32,298 nt of DNA from an uncultured Prevotellaceae bacterium (lineage in GTDB: Bacteria > Bacteroidota > Bacteroidia > Bacteroidales > Muribaculaceae). Below the pieces are notes generated by a model. The model was not told the DNA's origin. It did not search any database and saw nothing but the letters and a program-made list of their open reading frames with translations. Of this stretch, positions 14,346-21,290 are shown one piece after another (positions within the stretch are counted from its first letter, which is position 1; every line of letters begins with the position of its first letter). Both the position numbers and the translations under genes were made by a program. The stretch lies in NCBI GenBank assembly GCA_937916085.1, contig CALGGO010000049.1, forward strand, positions 1-32,298, written 5' to 3'.

Positions 14346-15827
14346 TTACACAATTATTTCCCAGAATCCACCTTTGTCGGGGCCGACACGACGAACGACT
14401 CCTTGGTCGTGTAGTTTTTTGATGTTTCTTGTAATGTTTCTCCGATCAACATCTATAATTTCAGCCATTTTAGCGGTTGTGATATAGGGGTCTTCCTTTA
14501 TCAAGTCAATAATAATCTGGGACGTTTTCTGGGACGTTTTCTGGGACGTTTTCTGGGACGTTTTCTGGGACGTTTCCTGGGACGTTTCTGGGACAATTTC
14601 TAGTAACTTTTCAGTTCGGTTTTCAGTTCGCTTACCTGTTTTCAGTTCGTTTTCAGTCACCTTGGGGACAGTGATGCGCAAGATGAAGTCATTGTTATGG
14701 AAACTTGGTGCATTAGCACCGTTTGCTTCTAGTTCACGATAAATGCGATCAACACCCTCTCCAAACTCTTTAACGTAGTTATAAGCTTTCAGGAACGCGG
14801 CAATTTTGGGATTGCGAGAGAAGTGGGTGTGGCGAATATTCTCTGGTTTCACCATGCCCGGCAGTTTACCAGGGGACTCATACACCAATCGGTCGTCGAA
14901 CATCTTGATTTGTATCTCTGTGCCTTTGATGTTGTAGGCTCTATGGCAAACGGCGTTTACTGTCATCTCTTGAATGACAAACTCGGGGTAGTCACGGAGT
15001 GTCACAAACTGGCCATGCTGTCCCAAAAAAGTATGTTCACGAACTTGCGTTTCGATGAACTCAATAGTTTTCTTGACTTGGTTCAAGATGGTTCCTTCGA
15101 ACGTGACGTCCTTGACCACGTTCATTTGGGCACCGACCTTCTCGTCAATGCCTTCATACCTGATGAAACGTGTGCGGGCACGGGGGAAGAAGTCCTGCGG
15201 TTTCTTGCCAAAGAGCAGGATGCAAGCCGTGCTCACAGCTTCCTCGCCTTGCTTGTTGGTAGTGACAAAGCCATTATTCTCACGCAAATAATGTAACGGA
15301 GACTTGGTATAGCCAATCAATTTGATGTATTCGGCGACGGCATCCATATCAATGTCATCAATAGTTGCACCATAAACAGCTGTGTCTTCGTAATACCGTT
15401 CGCCTTTATCATACATCAACTGCAGGCGTTCTTCAAATGTCAGTTTGCGGCTCTTGTCGCCTACACGCATAAATGCTTCGTCGGCTTGGTTGGTATGAAG
15501 ATTGATACTTGCCGGCACCTGCATTAGCAAGATGTGATTCTCGTTGCCATTCTCATCGGTGCAAGGCAACTTCTCACACCTCACCGATACTGACGGATTG
15601 CAGAAGTCGAGCGGTGCTCTTAGCAGCTCATTGAGCTTCGTCTCATACTGGTCAACTCCCTCAATGGCAAGAGTTTTATCATCAATCCCAATGGCAATCT
15701 CACCGCCATCGGCATTTGCCATGGCAACAATGGTAACTGCCAACCCTTTCGCATCAATCTTGATGCTCTTGCGGTCGAACGATTGTCCTTCATCGCGAGT
15801 TATTATTTCGTCAATTGTCATCATCAT
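14346..15827 (-). CDS. AlbA_2/ATPase-type putative transcriptional regulator, 493 aa
   Basis: The N-terminal domain (about residues 1-130; EGQSFDRKSIKIDAKGLA ... MANADGGEIAIGIDD) is an AlbA_2 (formerly AAA_4) DNA-binding-type domain. The central part contains a GHKL-like ATPase remnant (VIQEMTVNAVCHRAYNIKGTEIQIKMFDDRLVYESPG ... GEGVDRIYRELEANG). A linker of six TSQ(E/K) tetrapeptides (about 410-433) leads to a C-terminal winged helix (ITTAKMAEIIDVDRRNITRNIKKLHDQGVVRRVGPDKGGFWEI). Proteins of this type are annotated as RecG-like helicase-related or transcriptional regulators. It starts with MMMTIDEI 51 bases downstream of the glycosidase gene. It shares architecture with the 587-aa protein at 28655-30418. 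Confidence 0.85.
   Translation of the reverse strand: MMMTIDEIITRDEGQSFDRKSIKIDAKGLAVTIVAMANADGGEIAIGIDDKTLAIEGVDQYETKLNELLRAPLDFCNPSVSVRCEKLPCTDENGNENHILLMQVPASINLHTNQADEAFMRVGDKSRKLTFEERLQLMYDKGERYYEDTAVYGATIDDIDMDAVAEYIKLIGYTKSPLHYLRENNGFVTTNKQGEEAVSTACILLFGKKPQDFFPRARTRFIRYEGIDEKVGAQMNVVKDVTFEGTILNQVKKTIEFIETQVREHTFLGQHGQFVTLRDYPEFVIQEMTVNAVCHRAYNIKGTEIQIKMFDDRLVYESPGKLPGMVKPENIRHTHFSRNPKIAAFLKAYNYVKEFGEGVDRIYRELEANGANAPSFHNNDFILRITVPKVTENELKTGKRTENRTEKLLEIVPETSQETSQKTSQKTSQKTSQKTSQIIIDLIKEDPYITTAKMAEIIDVDRRNITRNIKKLHDQGVVRRVGPDKGGFWEIIV
14519..14587 (-). repeat. 12-bp in-frame tandem repeat (TSQK)
   Basis: Four perfect copies of GGGACGTTTTCT (plus-strand reading) at 14519-14566 are followed by a variant copy and a partial copy. 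Each unit encodes the tetrapeptide TSQK, so copy-number change keeps the frame and alters only linker length between the ATPase and the winged helix. Confidence 0.95.
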
Positions 15828-15878
15828 GCGTCAACAGTCTAATGAATTGGTGGATTTGGTGGGTCTGACTTTTCTTTC

Positions 15879-17015
15879 CTACTTCGTCTTGAGCCTTGCT
15901 TTCAGTCGCAGGATTCTCTCGCTGGACTGGTGGATGCGCTCGTAGGGCACTTTGCCTGTTTTTACTAAGTTGACGATGATATCGACGAGTTTGAAGGGTC
16001 GGTCGGCTTCGAAGCCGGTGTCGATGTTGTTTCCCACCAGGAGGATGTCGGCGCCGGCATTGATGGCGAGGGCAAGGGCGTCGCTGATGGAGTATTGCCC
16101 CAGGATGCCTTCCATGTACATGTCGTCGGTGACTATCACGCCGTCGTAGTGCAGGTTGTCGCGCAGCAGGCCGGTGAGGATTTTGTGCGACAGTGTGGCG
16201 GGATAGTCGGGGTCGAGGCGGCGGTTGTAGATGTGGGCGGTCATCACCACATCTACCTTGTTCTTGGCGATGAGCTGCTCAAAAGGCACGAGTTCATTAG
16301 GAATCCAAGTGTCGGTGACATCTACCAAACCCTCGTGCGAGTCGCCCAGCGCACTGCCGTGACCCGGGAAGTGCTTCACGGCACACAACACGCCATATTT
16401 GTAATGCGCATCGAGAAACCAACTAGCATGGCGGGTGATGACATCCACGTCGGTCGAGAAGCAGCGCTTGAAGTGTCCCAGATGCGGACCGTCCTCACGG
16501 TGGATGTCGAGTACTGGGGCGAGGTTGAGGTTCACGCCACATTCTTTCATCTCCTCGGCGATGCGCATGGCATAATAGAGCGTGGTGTCGCGGTTGTCGG
16601 TGGTGCCTAGATACAGGGCGTTGACGGTGGGCTTGAAGCCGTACTGTGGCTTCAGTCGGCACACCATGCCGCCTTCTTGGTCGGCGGCGATGATTAGTGG
16701 CTCGTCGGCATAGCTCTGCAACTGATAGGTGAGCTTCATGAGGCGCTCCTTGGTGGTGATGTTGCGGGTGCCTATCTTGCGCGGACCGTCGCTGGTGAGG
16801 TCAACGTCAAAGAGCACGATGCTCCCCACATGGAGGTCGCGCACATAGCGTGCCGCGTCGCTATTGTCGTCGATGCGGTCGCCACGGAACCCTACCATTA
16901 GCATGCGTGCCGCCTCGCGGCGCAGAGTGGAGTCGCTGGGTAGTGACTGCTGAGCCACTAACGGAAAAAATGCCAGCACAGCTAGCACCGGCATTATGAG
17001 TAGTCTTTTATTCAT
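15879..17015 (-). CDS. GH3 family beta-N-acetylhexosaminidase (NagZ-like), 378 aa
   Basis: A secreted glycoside hydrolase family 3 enzyme. A signal peptide starts at MNKRLLIMPVLAVLAFFPLV; I prefer this start (17015) over a Met 29 codons upstream because it opens the signal sequence. Motifs are AADQEGGMVCRL near residue 110, the His/Asp loop KHFPGHGSALGDSHEG that serves as acid/base in NagZ-type enzymes, and the nucleophile Asp in VIVTDDMYM. It should remove N-acetylglucosamine from peptidoglycan fragments or glycans. The length corresponds to the single catalytic domain without the extra C-terminal domains of longer GH3 enzymes. The coding sequence is clearly GC-richer than the accessory genes around it, consistent with a core gene. 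Confidence 0.9.
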   Translation of the reverse strand: MNKRLLIMPVLAVLAFFPLVAQQSLPSDSTLRREAARMLMVGFRGDRIDDNSDAARYVRDLHVGSIVLFDVDLTSDGPRKIGTRNITTKERLMKLTYQLQSYADEPLIIAADQEGGMVCRLKPQYGFKPTVNALYLGTTDNRDTTLYYAMRIAEEMKECGVNLNLAPVLDIHREDGPHLGHFKRCFSTDVDVITRHASWFLDAHYKYGVLCAVKHFPGHGSALGDSHEGLVDVTDTWIPNELVPFEQLIAKNKVDVVMTAHIYNRRLDPDYPATLSHKILTGLLRDNLHYDGVIVTDDMYMEGILGQYSISDALALAINAGADILLVGNNIDTGFEADRPFKLVDIIVNLVKTGKVPYERIHQSSERILRLKARLKTK

Positions 17016-17124
17016 AGTCTTTGTAAACAAGATACAAGTGAACGAGGCAATTGAGTTTTTGAAAATGCGCAAACGAGTCAGTAGCCATAGTTCGACTGGC
17101 ATAATCGCATTTTCTGATTATTAT

Positions 17125-17299
17125 GGTGGGTTCTATAAATTAACTTGAGGTGTTTTTGATTTATTTTCGAGCAGATGCGAAGTTAAAGCAGCAGCGGCAT
17201 AGCGGGCTATGTTGCAAGGATTTAACGAAGCAGATGCCGAAAAGAAACAAAAACAGCCAAGAACCCATCTCAACATTTTATTAATTTATAGAACCCACC
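17125..17299. mobile_element. MITE-like element with 19-bp terminal inverted repeats
   Basis: The ends GGTGGGTTCTATAAATTAA (17125-17143) and its exact reverse complement (17281-17299) bound a 175-bp element without an open frame. TTAT directly flanks both ends (17121-17124 and 17300-17303), a possible target duplication. The interior is also an imperfect inverted repeat (GTTTTTG...TTTTCG arms near 17152 and 17240-17265), with a central stem CATAGC-GG-GCTATG. The whole element can fold into one long hairpin. I could not name the family. Confidence 0.8.
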
Positions 17300-17321
17300 T
17301 TATGTTGTAAGAGTTAATATA

Positions 17322-17744
17322 TCAGTTGAAGAAAAAGAAGAAGTACACTGCAGCCCAGTCACTTCTCACGCCATTGGCATGACCAATGGTGCGGTAGTTG
17401 CTGTCCTGAACTGTGCCATCGCTCTTGACGTGGCCCACAGTGCGGTAGTTGCTGTCCTGCACTGTGCCGTCGCTCTTGACGTGGCCCACAGTGCGATAGT
17501 TGCTGTCTTGAATGGTGCCGTCGCTCTTGATGTGCCCCACAGTGCGGTAGTTGCTGTCTTGCACGGTGCCATCGCTCTTGATGTGCCCCACAGTGCGATA
17601 GTTGCTGTCTTGAATGGTGCCGTCACTCTTGACGTGGCCTGTAGTGCGGTAGTTGCTGTCCTGCATGCTCTGGGCGCTGGCATTAAAAGCCATGCATCCT
17701 GTGGCAAGCACCACAAGGGCAATAATGTATCTCAACTGTCTCAT
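17322..17744 (-). CDS. Secreted 5-fold beta-flower repeat protein, 140 aa
   Basis: A signal peptide (MRQLRYIIALVVLATGCMA, cleavage near FNASAQS) is followed by five 17-residue repeats of the form QDSNYRTVGHIKSDGTV, plus a sixth partial one, and a C-terminal cap AAVYFFFFFN. I recognise this as the 5-fold beta-flower type found in Bacteroidetes, with Asn/Tyr/Gly/Asp-rich beta turns and a phenylalanine-rich end. Function is unknown; probably a small extracytoplasmic beta-structured protein. The 51-bp DNA repeats are nearly identical, suggesting recent expansion or gene conversion. A diverged relative is encoded next to it at 17925-18356. Confidence 0.8.
   Translation of the reverse strand: MRQLRYIIALVVLATGCMAFNASAQSMQDSNYRTTGHVKSDGTIQDSNYRTVGHIKSDGTVQDSNYRTVGHIKSDGTIQDSNYRTVGHVKSDGTVQDSNYRTVGHVKSDGTVQDSNYRTIGHANGVRSDWAAVYFFFFFN
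17388..17675 (-). repeat. 51-bp tandem repeats within the beta-flower gene
   Basis: About five and a half copies of a 51-bp unit encode the 17-residue beta-flower repeat. Units differ by few bases (alternating IKSDGTV and VKSDGTI forms). The opposite strand is open throughout because of the periodic composition, but that frame is a shadow. Confidence 0.85.
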
Positions 17745-17896
17745 AATAGTATATATTTGTTTAATTTAAGTCTCGCAACTGTAGGTTTATCGTTATTCGT
17801 TTATGGGAGACAGTGATGAGATTAAAGGCAACGCATTCTAATTCTGCATTAATCAATCTCTCATCTCCACTCCACTGAAAAAGATAAACTCTAACC

Positions 17897-17924
17897 TTCA
17901 AGTTTATATCAGTATAAACTTGAA
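17897..17924 (-). terminator. Perfect 12-bp hairpin after the second beta-flower gene
   Basis: TTCAAGTTTATA (17897-17908), a 4-nt loop TCAG, and TATAAACTTGAA (17913-17924) abut the stop codon of the gene ending at 17925. There is no long T run on the minus strand, so it may be a weak terminator or an mRNA-stabilising stem. Confidence 0.55.
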
Positions 17925-18356
17925 TTATTTAAAGAAGTCAAAGAAATAGTAGGCGGCGACTCGTTGGATGGAGATGCCGTTGGCAAATCCAAGCACCTCG
18001 CCGTCGGGTGTGGTCACTTTGCCGCTCTTAACCTCAATGTAGCCCAGCAGCTTGCTCTCGCCGTCGTTTACCGAGCCGTCGGCGTTGATGTAGCCAATGC
18101 GCTCACCAGCCTTATTGTAGATTTGCATCTTGGCGTCGATGCGTCCCACAATTTTGCTTTTGGCGTTAGCAATGGTGCCGTCGTTGTTGAAGTAGCCAAT
18201 GGGGTCGTAGTTGCTGTTGCGCACAGTACCGTTGGCGGCGATTTTCCCCACTATGTTGTAGTTGGCGTCACGCAGTTGCTGAGCCACAGCGCTACCGGTG
18301 CCCATGGCGAGGAGCATAACGGCTACCATAATGATATTTCTAGTAAAAGTCTTCAT
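17925..18356 (-). CDS. Secreted beta-flower-like protein, 143 aa
   Basis: A signal peptide (MKTFTRNIIMVAVMLLAMGTG, cleavage near AVAQQ) is followed by irregular repeats of the same style as the neighbour: LRDANYNIVGKIAANGTV, RNSNYDPIGYFNNDGTI, then more diverged units, ending in a short aromatic tail AAYYFFDFFK. It is a diverged paralogue of the 140-aa beta-flower protein, 180 bases from it and on the same strand. Its repeats are not recently duplicated at DNA level, unlike those of the neighbour. A -7-like box TAAATTTG (minus strand, 18393-18400) precedes it. Function unknown. Confidence 0.75.
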   Translation of the reverse strand: MKTFTRNIIMVAVMLLAMGTGSAVAQQLRDANYNIVGKIAANGTVRNSNYDPIGYFNNDGTIANAKSKIVGRIDAKMQIYNKAGERIGYINADGSVNDGESKLLGYIEVKSGKVTTPDGEVLGFANGISIQRVAAYYFFDFFK

Positions 18357-18392
18357 CGCTGTTCTGAATTAAGTGTTAAACAATTCACACCG

Positions 18393-18400
18393 CAAATTTA
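18393..18400 (-). promoter_or_regulatory. -7 promoter element of the beta-flower gene
   Basis: On the minus strand the box TAAATTTG fits TAnnTTTG and lies 36 bases before the ATG at 18356. A TTG about 17 nt upstream is a slightly short-spaced -33 candidate. Confidence 0.5.
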
Positions 18401-18670
18401 AGCACTTTTTTTGAAAACAATTAATTTTATGTCCAAAAAATGCTTTGTCACTTAGACTTAACCTTATTGGCAAGGTTTAAAACCCGAAGCTCTCTTGAAA
18501 AGTTATTAACTTAACAATTAAAATTGAGGAAAAATGATTATCTAAGCAACTTATTGTCGCCCTTGAAAACAAAATGTGCAAAGAATAATAACAACTGTGA
18601 AAGACGCTTGGGTTATTTCAAAAAAGGAATAAATAAAGAAATTCTTGATAATTTAGTAGTTTTTTTACAA

Positions 18671-18696
18671 AAACTAGCAAAATATTTTGCTAGTTT
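18671..18696. promoter_or_regulatory. 26-bp perfect palindrome over the -33 element (probable operator)
   Basis: AAACTAGCAAAAT and ATTTTGCTAGTTT form a perfect palindrome that contains the TTTG (18686-18689) used as the -33 element of the downstream promoter. A repressor bound here would block transcription of the RloA/RloB-like genes. No regulator gene is adjacent. The rest of the 18401-18670 gap shows nothing clear. Confidence 0.6.
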
Positions 18697-18716
18697 AGTA
18701 AAATTGCGTATATTTG
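18686..18716 (+). promoter_or_regulatory. Bacteroidetes promoter of the rloA-like operon
   Basis: TTTG at 18686-18689, a 19-nt spacer, and TATATTTG at 18709-18716 match the consensus TTTG-N19-TAnnTTTG exactly. The ATG follows 25 bases later at 18742. Confidence 0.8.
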
Positions 18717-18741
18717 CACAATAACTACAATATAGATTATC

Positions 18742-20025
18742 ATGATAAGAGAATTTTGGGCAGAGAATTACCTGTCTATTCGCAAACGGCAAACTGTGAA
18801 TTTTGAAACCAAGTCTAAAGATGACGAATGGGCATCGGTAAATGTTGGTGGAAATAAGCGCATCAATAAGCTTGCGGTTATTTATGGAGCAAACGCATCG
18901 GGTAAGTCCAATCTTCTATTGGCAATACAAAACGTTTTTGAATTGTTATTTCACTCTAGGGCAAAACGCACACAACCAGTTATAACCCGTCGTTCTTTTG
19001 CTCTAACCCAAGATGAACCGTCTAGTCTTTTTGTTTCCTTCTATGCCAATCGCATTCGGTATGATTACACAGTATCTTTCAACCGTGAGCACATTCTTCA
19101 TGAGCAAATGGATTGGTATCCGAAAGGGGCAAAAGCATTATTCTATGAGCGCAGTTTTGTTGACTCAGAATCAAAGGCAAGTATTAAGTTTGGTACAAGT
19201 TTGAATCTTTCGGCAAAATCAAGAGAAACTTTTGTTCAAAACACGCTGAATAATCACACGGTTCTTTCGGTTTTTGGAAAAGTCTCTTTTGATAAAGATG
19301 CTAAAGGAATAGCTGAACTTTATAATTGGATTAAAGATTATATGCATGAAGTTAATTTCAAGCAATATTCTCTGGCTCAAGTTTTAAAGTCGGCTGAAAA
19401 TAATGTCGATACTAGGCGTTTTTTCCTCCAGTTGCTCAAGAAGGCCGATTTTAATATAGTTGATTTCTATACCGAAACCGTAACGGAATCTAAAATACCT
19501 GGCATTTTTGCTCAAGAGATTACACCCGATAACAACAATTCAATTTTCGAAATCCAGATTGAAACTGTGAAGGCCTATTTCGTATGTGCAGCAGGTGACA
19601 AGACTTTTATTCTGAGTTTAGATGAGCAATCCCAAGGTACAAAGAAGTTTTTATCAAATTTGTCGTGCCTCTATAGTGCCATTACAAGCAATCATGTGTT
19701 CCTTATTGATGAGATTGATTCGGAACTGCATGATGACTTGTTACTATACTTTTTAAATGCATTTGTTTTGAACTCCAAAGAATCTCAGTTGATTTTTACA
19801 ACTCAGGAAACATCTTTGCTGGATGAGGACCTGCTCAACACACATCGCGATTTTGTGTTCATTGCAGAGAAGGATCGAGAAGGAGCCTATTCAAAATATA
19901 CAAGAGTTGATGAGTTTGGATTGCATAAAAATCTCTCATTATATAATGCTTATAAGACTGGACGTCTTGGTGCAGTTCCGCACTTAGGTTCACCCATTAT
20001 GTTTTTGGACGATGACAAGGATTAA
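18742..20025 (+). CDS. AAA-type ATPase, RloA/AbiLi-like, 427 aa
   Basis: The Walker A loop is at residues 49-56 (YGANASGKSN). The signature-like SQGTKKFLSNL and Walker B VFLIDEIDSELHDDLL are in the C-terminal third, with a late TTQETSLLD switch region. This is the SMC/ABC-like fold of the AAA_15/AAA_21 ATPases that pair with RloB-like proteins in antiphage modules (RloA or AbiLi). The next gene overlaps its end by 14 bases and encodes the RloB-like partner. It probably senses phage infection or DNA and activates that partner (inference). A strong promoter with a palindromic operator lies just upstream. Confidence 0.85.
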   Translation: MIREFWAENYLSIRKRQTVNFETKSKDDEWASVNVGGNKRINKLAVIYGANASGKSNLLLAIQNVFELLFHSRAKRTQPVITRRSFALTQDEPSSLFVSFYANRIRYDYTVSFNREHILHEQMDWYPKGAKALFYERSFVDSESKASIKFGTSLNLSAKSRETFVQNTLNNHTVLSVFGKVSFDKDAKGIAELYNWIKDYMHEVNFKQYSLAQVLKSAENNVDTRRFFLQLLKKADFNIVDFYTETVTESKIPGIFAQEITPDNNNSIFEIQIETVKAYFVCAAGDKTFILSLDEQSQGTKKFLSNLSCLYSAITSNHVFLIDEIDSELHDDLLLYFLNAFVLNSKESQLIFTTQETSLLDEDLLNTHRDFVFIAEKDREGAYSKYTRVDEFGLHKNLSLYNAYKTGRLGAVPHLGSPIMFLDDDKD

Positions 20026-20668
20026 AGACTCCATAGCGGTAATCGGCGAGGGAATAACGGAATACTACTATTTCAATTCCTTGAAAGATGAGTTCACACA
20101 ACTCAACTTGCGCCCCATGTATCCTAAACATTCTACCAGTCTTGTTGATCTTGAAAAAGAGATAGAGAAAGCTATTGACAAGGGATATAATATGATATTT
20201 TGTGTCATCGACATGGACAACAAGAAAGAGGGTGCCGAACGGCAAAACTATCTCAACTTCAAGAAGCGACATGAAGGCACAAAAATAATCAAGAATAAAG
20301 AGTTTAAATACACTATTCGCTTTATTGAAACAGAGCGATGCACTGAGCTGTTTTTCTTGTTCTATTTTGCTTATACTTCCCGATTGTTTCATGACCAACC
20401 TACAGTGCTTCGAGCATTGAATAAACACTGCTACTACGAGAAGACGGAAAAATTCTTCAAAGCTCATAGCCTTCACCAATATTTTCAGAGGCATGACGGC
20501 AGTTTTATGACTGCATTACGGAATGCAGCAAAGTCTATGAAAGAGAAGGAACAGACTGGCAGAGATCATACTTATTCTCAAATGGCCGAATTGTTTGAAA
20601 CATTAGGAATTATCGAAAATGAAAAAGCAACATCAGCAAAAGATGGAGTTACATCAAGAAAGAAATAA
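20012..20668 (+). CDS. RloB/AbiLii-like protein with Toprim-type motifs, 218 aa
   Basis: The N-terminus has IAVIGEGITEYYYFNSLK (acidic Glu of a Toprim-like fold), and residues 64-71 read IFCVIDMDNK (the acidic DxD). This is the layout of RloB-family proteins, the effector partner of RloA/AbiLi ATPases and related in fold to OLD-family nucleases. ERCTELFFLFYFAYTSRLF follows as a conserved-looking helix. It overlaps the ATPase gene by 14 bases and is followed after 21 bases by the 152-aa gene. A nuclease role is inferred from the Toprim-like residues. A Toprim fold with a different activity is possible. Confidence 0.82.
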   Translation: MTRIKDSIAVIGEGITEYYYFNSLKDEFTQLNLRPMYPKHSTSLVDLEKEIEKAIDKGYNMIFCVIDMDNKKEGAERQNYLNFKKRHEGTKIIKNKEFKYTIRFIETERCTELFFLFYFAYTSRLFHDQPTVLRALNKHCYYEKTEKFFKAHSLHQYFQRHDGSFMTALRNAAKSMKEKEQTGRDHTYSQMAELFETLGIIENEKATSAKDGVTSRKK

Positions 20669-20689
20669 AACGATTATACAAAACAGCAA

Positions 20690-21148
20690 ATGAACGAATT
20701 AACTGAAATTTATGTAGCCGTAAAAGATCCAAATTATATTGAGGCACAGATCGATACTCTTTGCCGGAAATATCATTCTCAATCTGAGGCAAATTCAAGA
20801 CAACGACGAGCATTGTTCAAAAGCTATTGCCATGAAACGGCAAGAGTCTTTGACGACTGTTTTGAAACCACATTGTTGGGTATGACACGATGTAAAACGA
20901 AAGTAAAAGCATATGAGACAACGGACAATATCGATATTGACATGGCGACATTTCATATCGTGAATATGCTATTGAATTTGAAGGGTATTGTTAAATCCAT
21001 GATACCCATCAAGGACCTACCCTCTTGCAAGAAATTAACAGAAATGTCAGCCGAAGATATCGTTGCGAATAAGCAAGGTTCTGTAATGCTAGCACGAGCT
21101 GTTGACTTAGGTATTGAAGAAATGAGAAAACGTGGAGAATTACAATAA
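20690..21148 (+). CDS. Hypothetical protein, 152 aa, in the defence operon
   Basis: Not recognised. It is helical and charged, with ARQ-type and His/Cys residues (KSYCHETARVFDDCFETTLLGMTRCKTK) and no signal peptide. It starts 21 bases after the RloB-like stop and ends 142 bases before mod, so it could be a third component of the RloAB-like module. Confidence 0.65.
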   Translation: MNELTEIYVAVKDPNYIEAQIDTLCRKYHSQSEANSRQRRALFKSYCHETARVFDDCFETTLLGMTRCKTKVKAYETTDNIDIDMATFHIVNMLLNLKGIVKSMIPIKDLPSCKKLTEMSAEDIVANKQGSVMLARAVDLGIEEMRKRGELQ

Positions 21149-21153
21149 CTTGT

Positions 21154-21276
21154 AAAACGTCCAATTTACGTCCAAGAAATTGTATATAATGTTCAACTTA
21201 ATAATCAACACAATCGCATATTTGGAATTAAGTCACTTATTTACAGTGTATTAAAAAACGTCCAATTTGCGTCCAA
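21154..21276 (+). repeat. Two direct repeats of paired CGTCCAA half-sites before mod
   Basis: At 21154-21175 and 21255-21276 the sequence AAAACGTCCAATTT is followed by A or G and a second CGTCCAA. The two 22-bp copies differ at one base and are 101 bases apart. The second ends 14 bases before the mod ATG. This looks like a binding site for a regulator of the restriction operon. The regulator is not in sight. Confidence 0.6.
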
Positions 21277-21290
21277 TTTAATATTAATAT

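Noticed and set aside
14519..14587. Possible CRISPR-like array
   Set aside because: Units are 12 bases, contiguous, without spacers, and in frame within a coding region, so this is a tandem repeat. No CRISPR array is seen in the window.
17379..17816. 145-aa plus-strand frame with repeats of Val/Ala across the beta-flower gene
   Set aside because: It is the periodic shadow of the 51-bp repeats. The minus-strand product has a signal peptide and a recognised repeat family.
18459..18477. AACCTT/AAGGTT hairpin as a terminator
   Set aside because: The stem has only six pairs and no T run follows it, so it is too weak to call.
18524..18724. 66-aa plus-strand frame before the RloA-like gene
   Set aside because: It runs across the 26-bp palindrome and the promoter of the next gene, has no recognisable features, and its Lys/Asn-rich content reflects AT-rich intergenic DNA.
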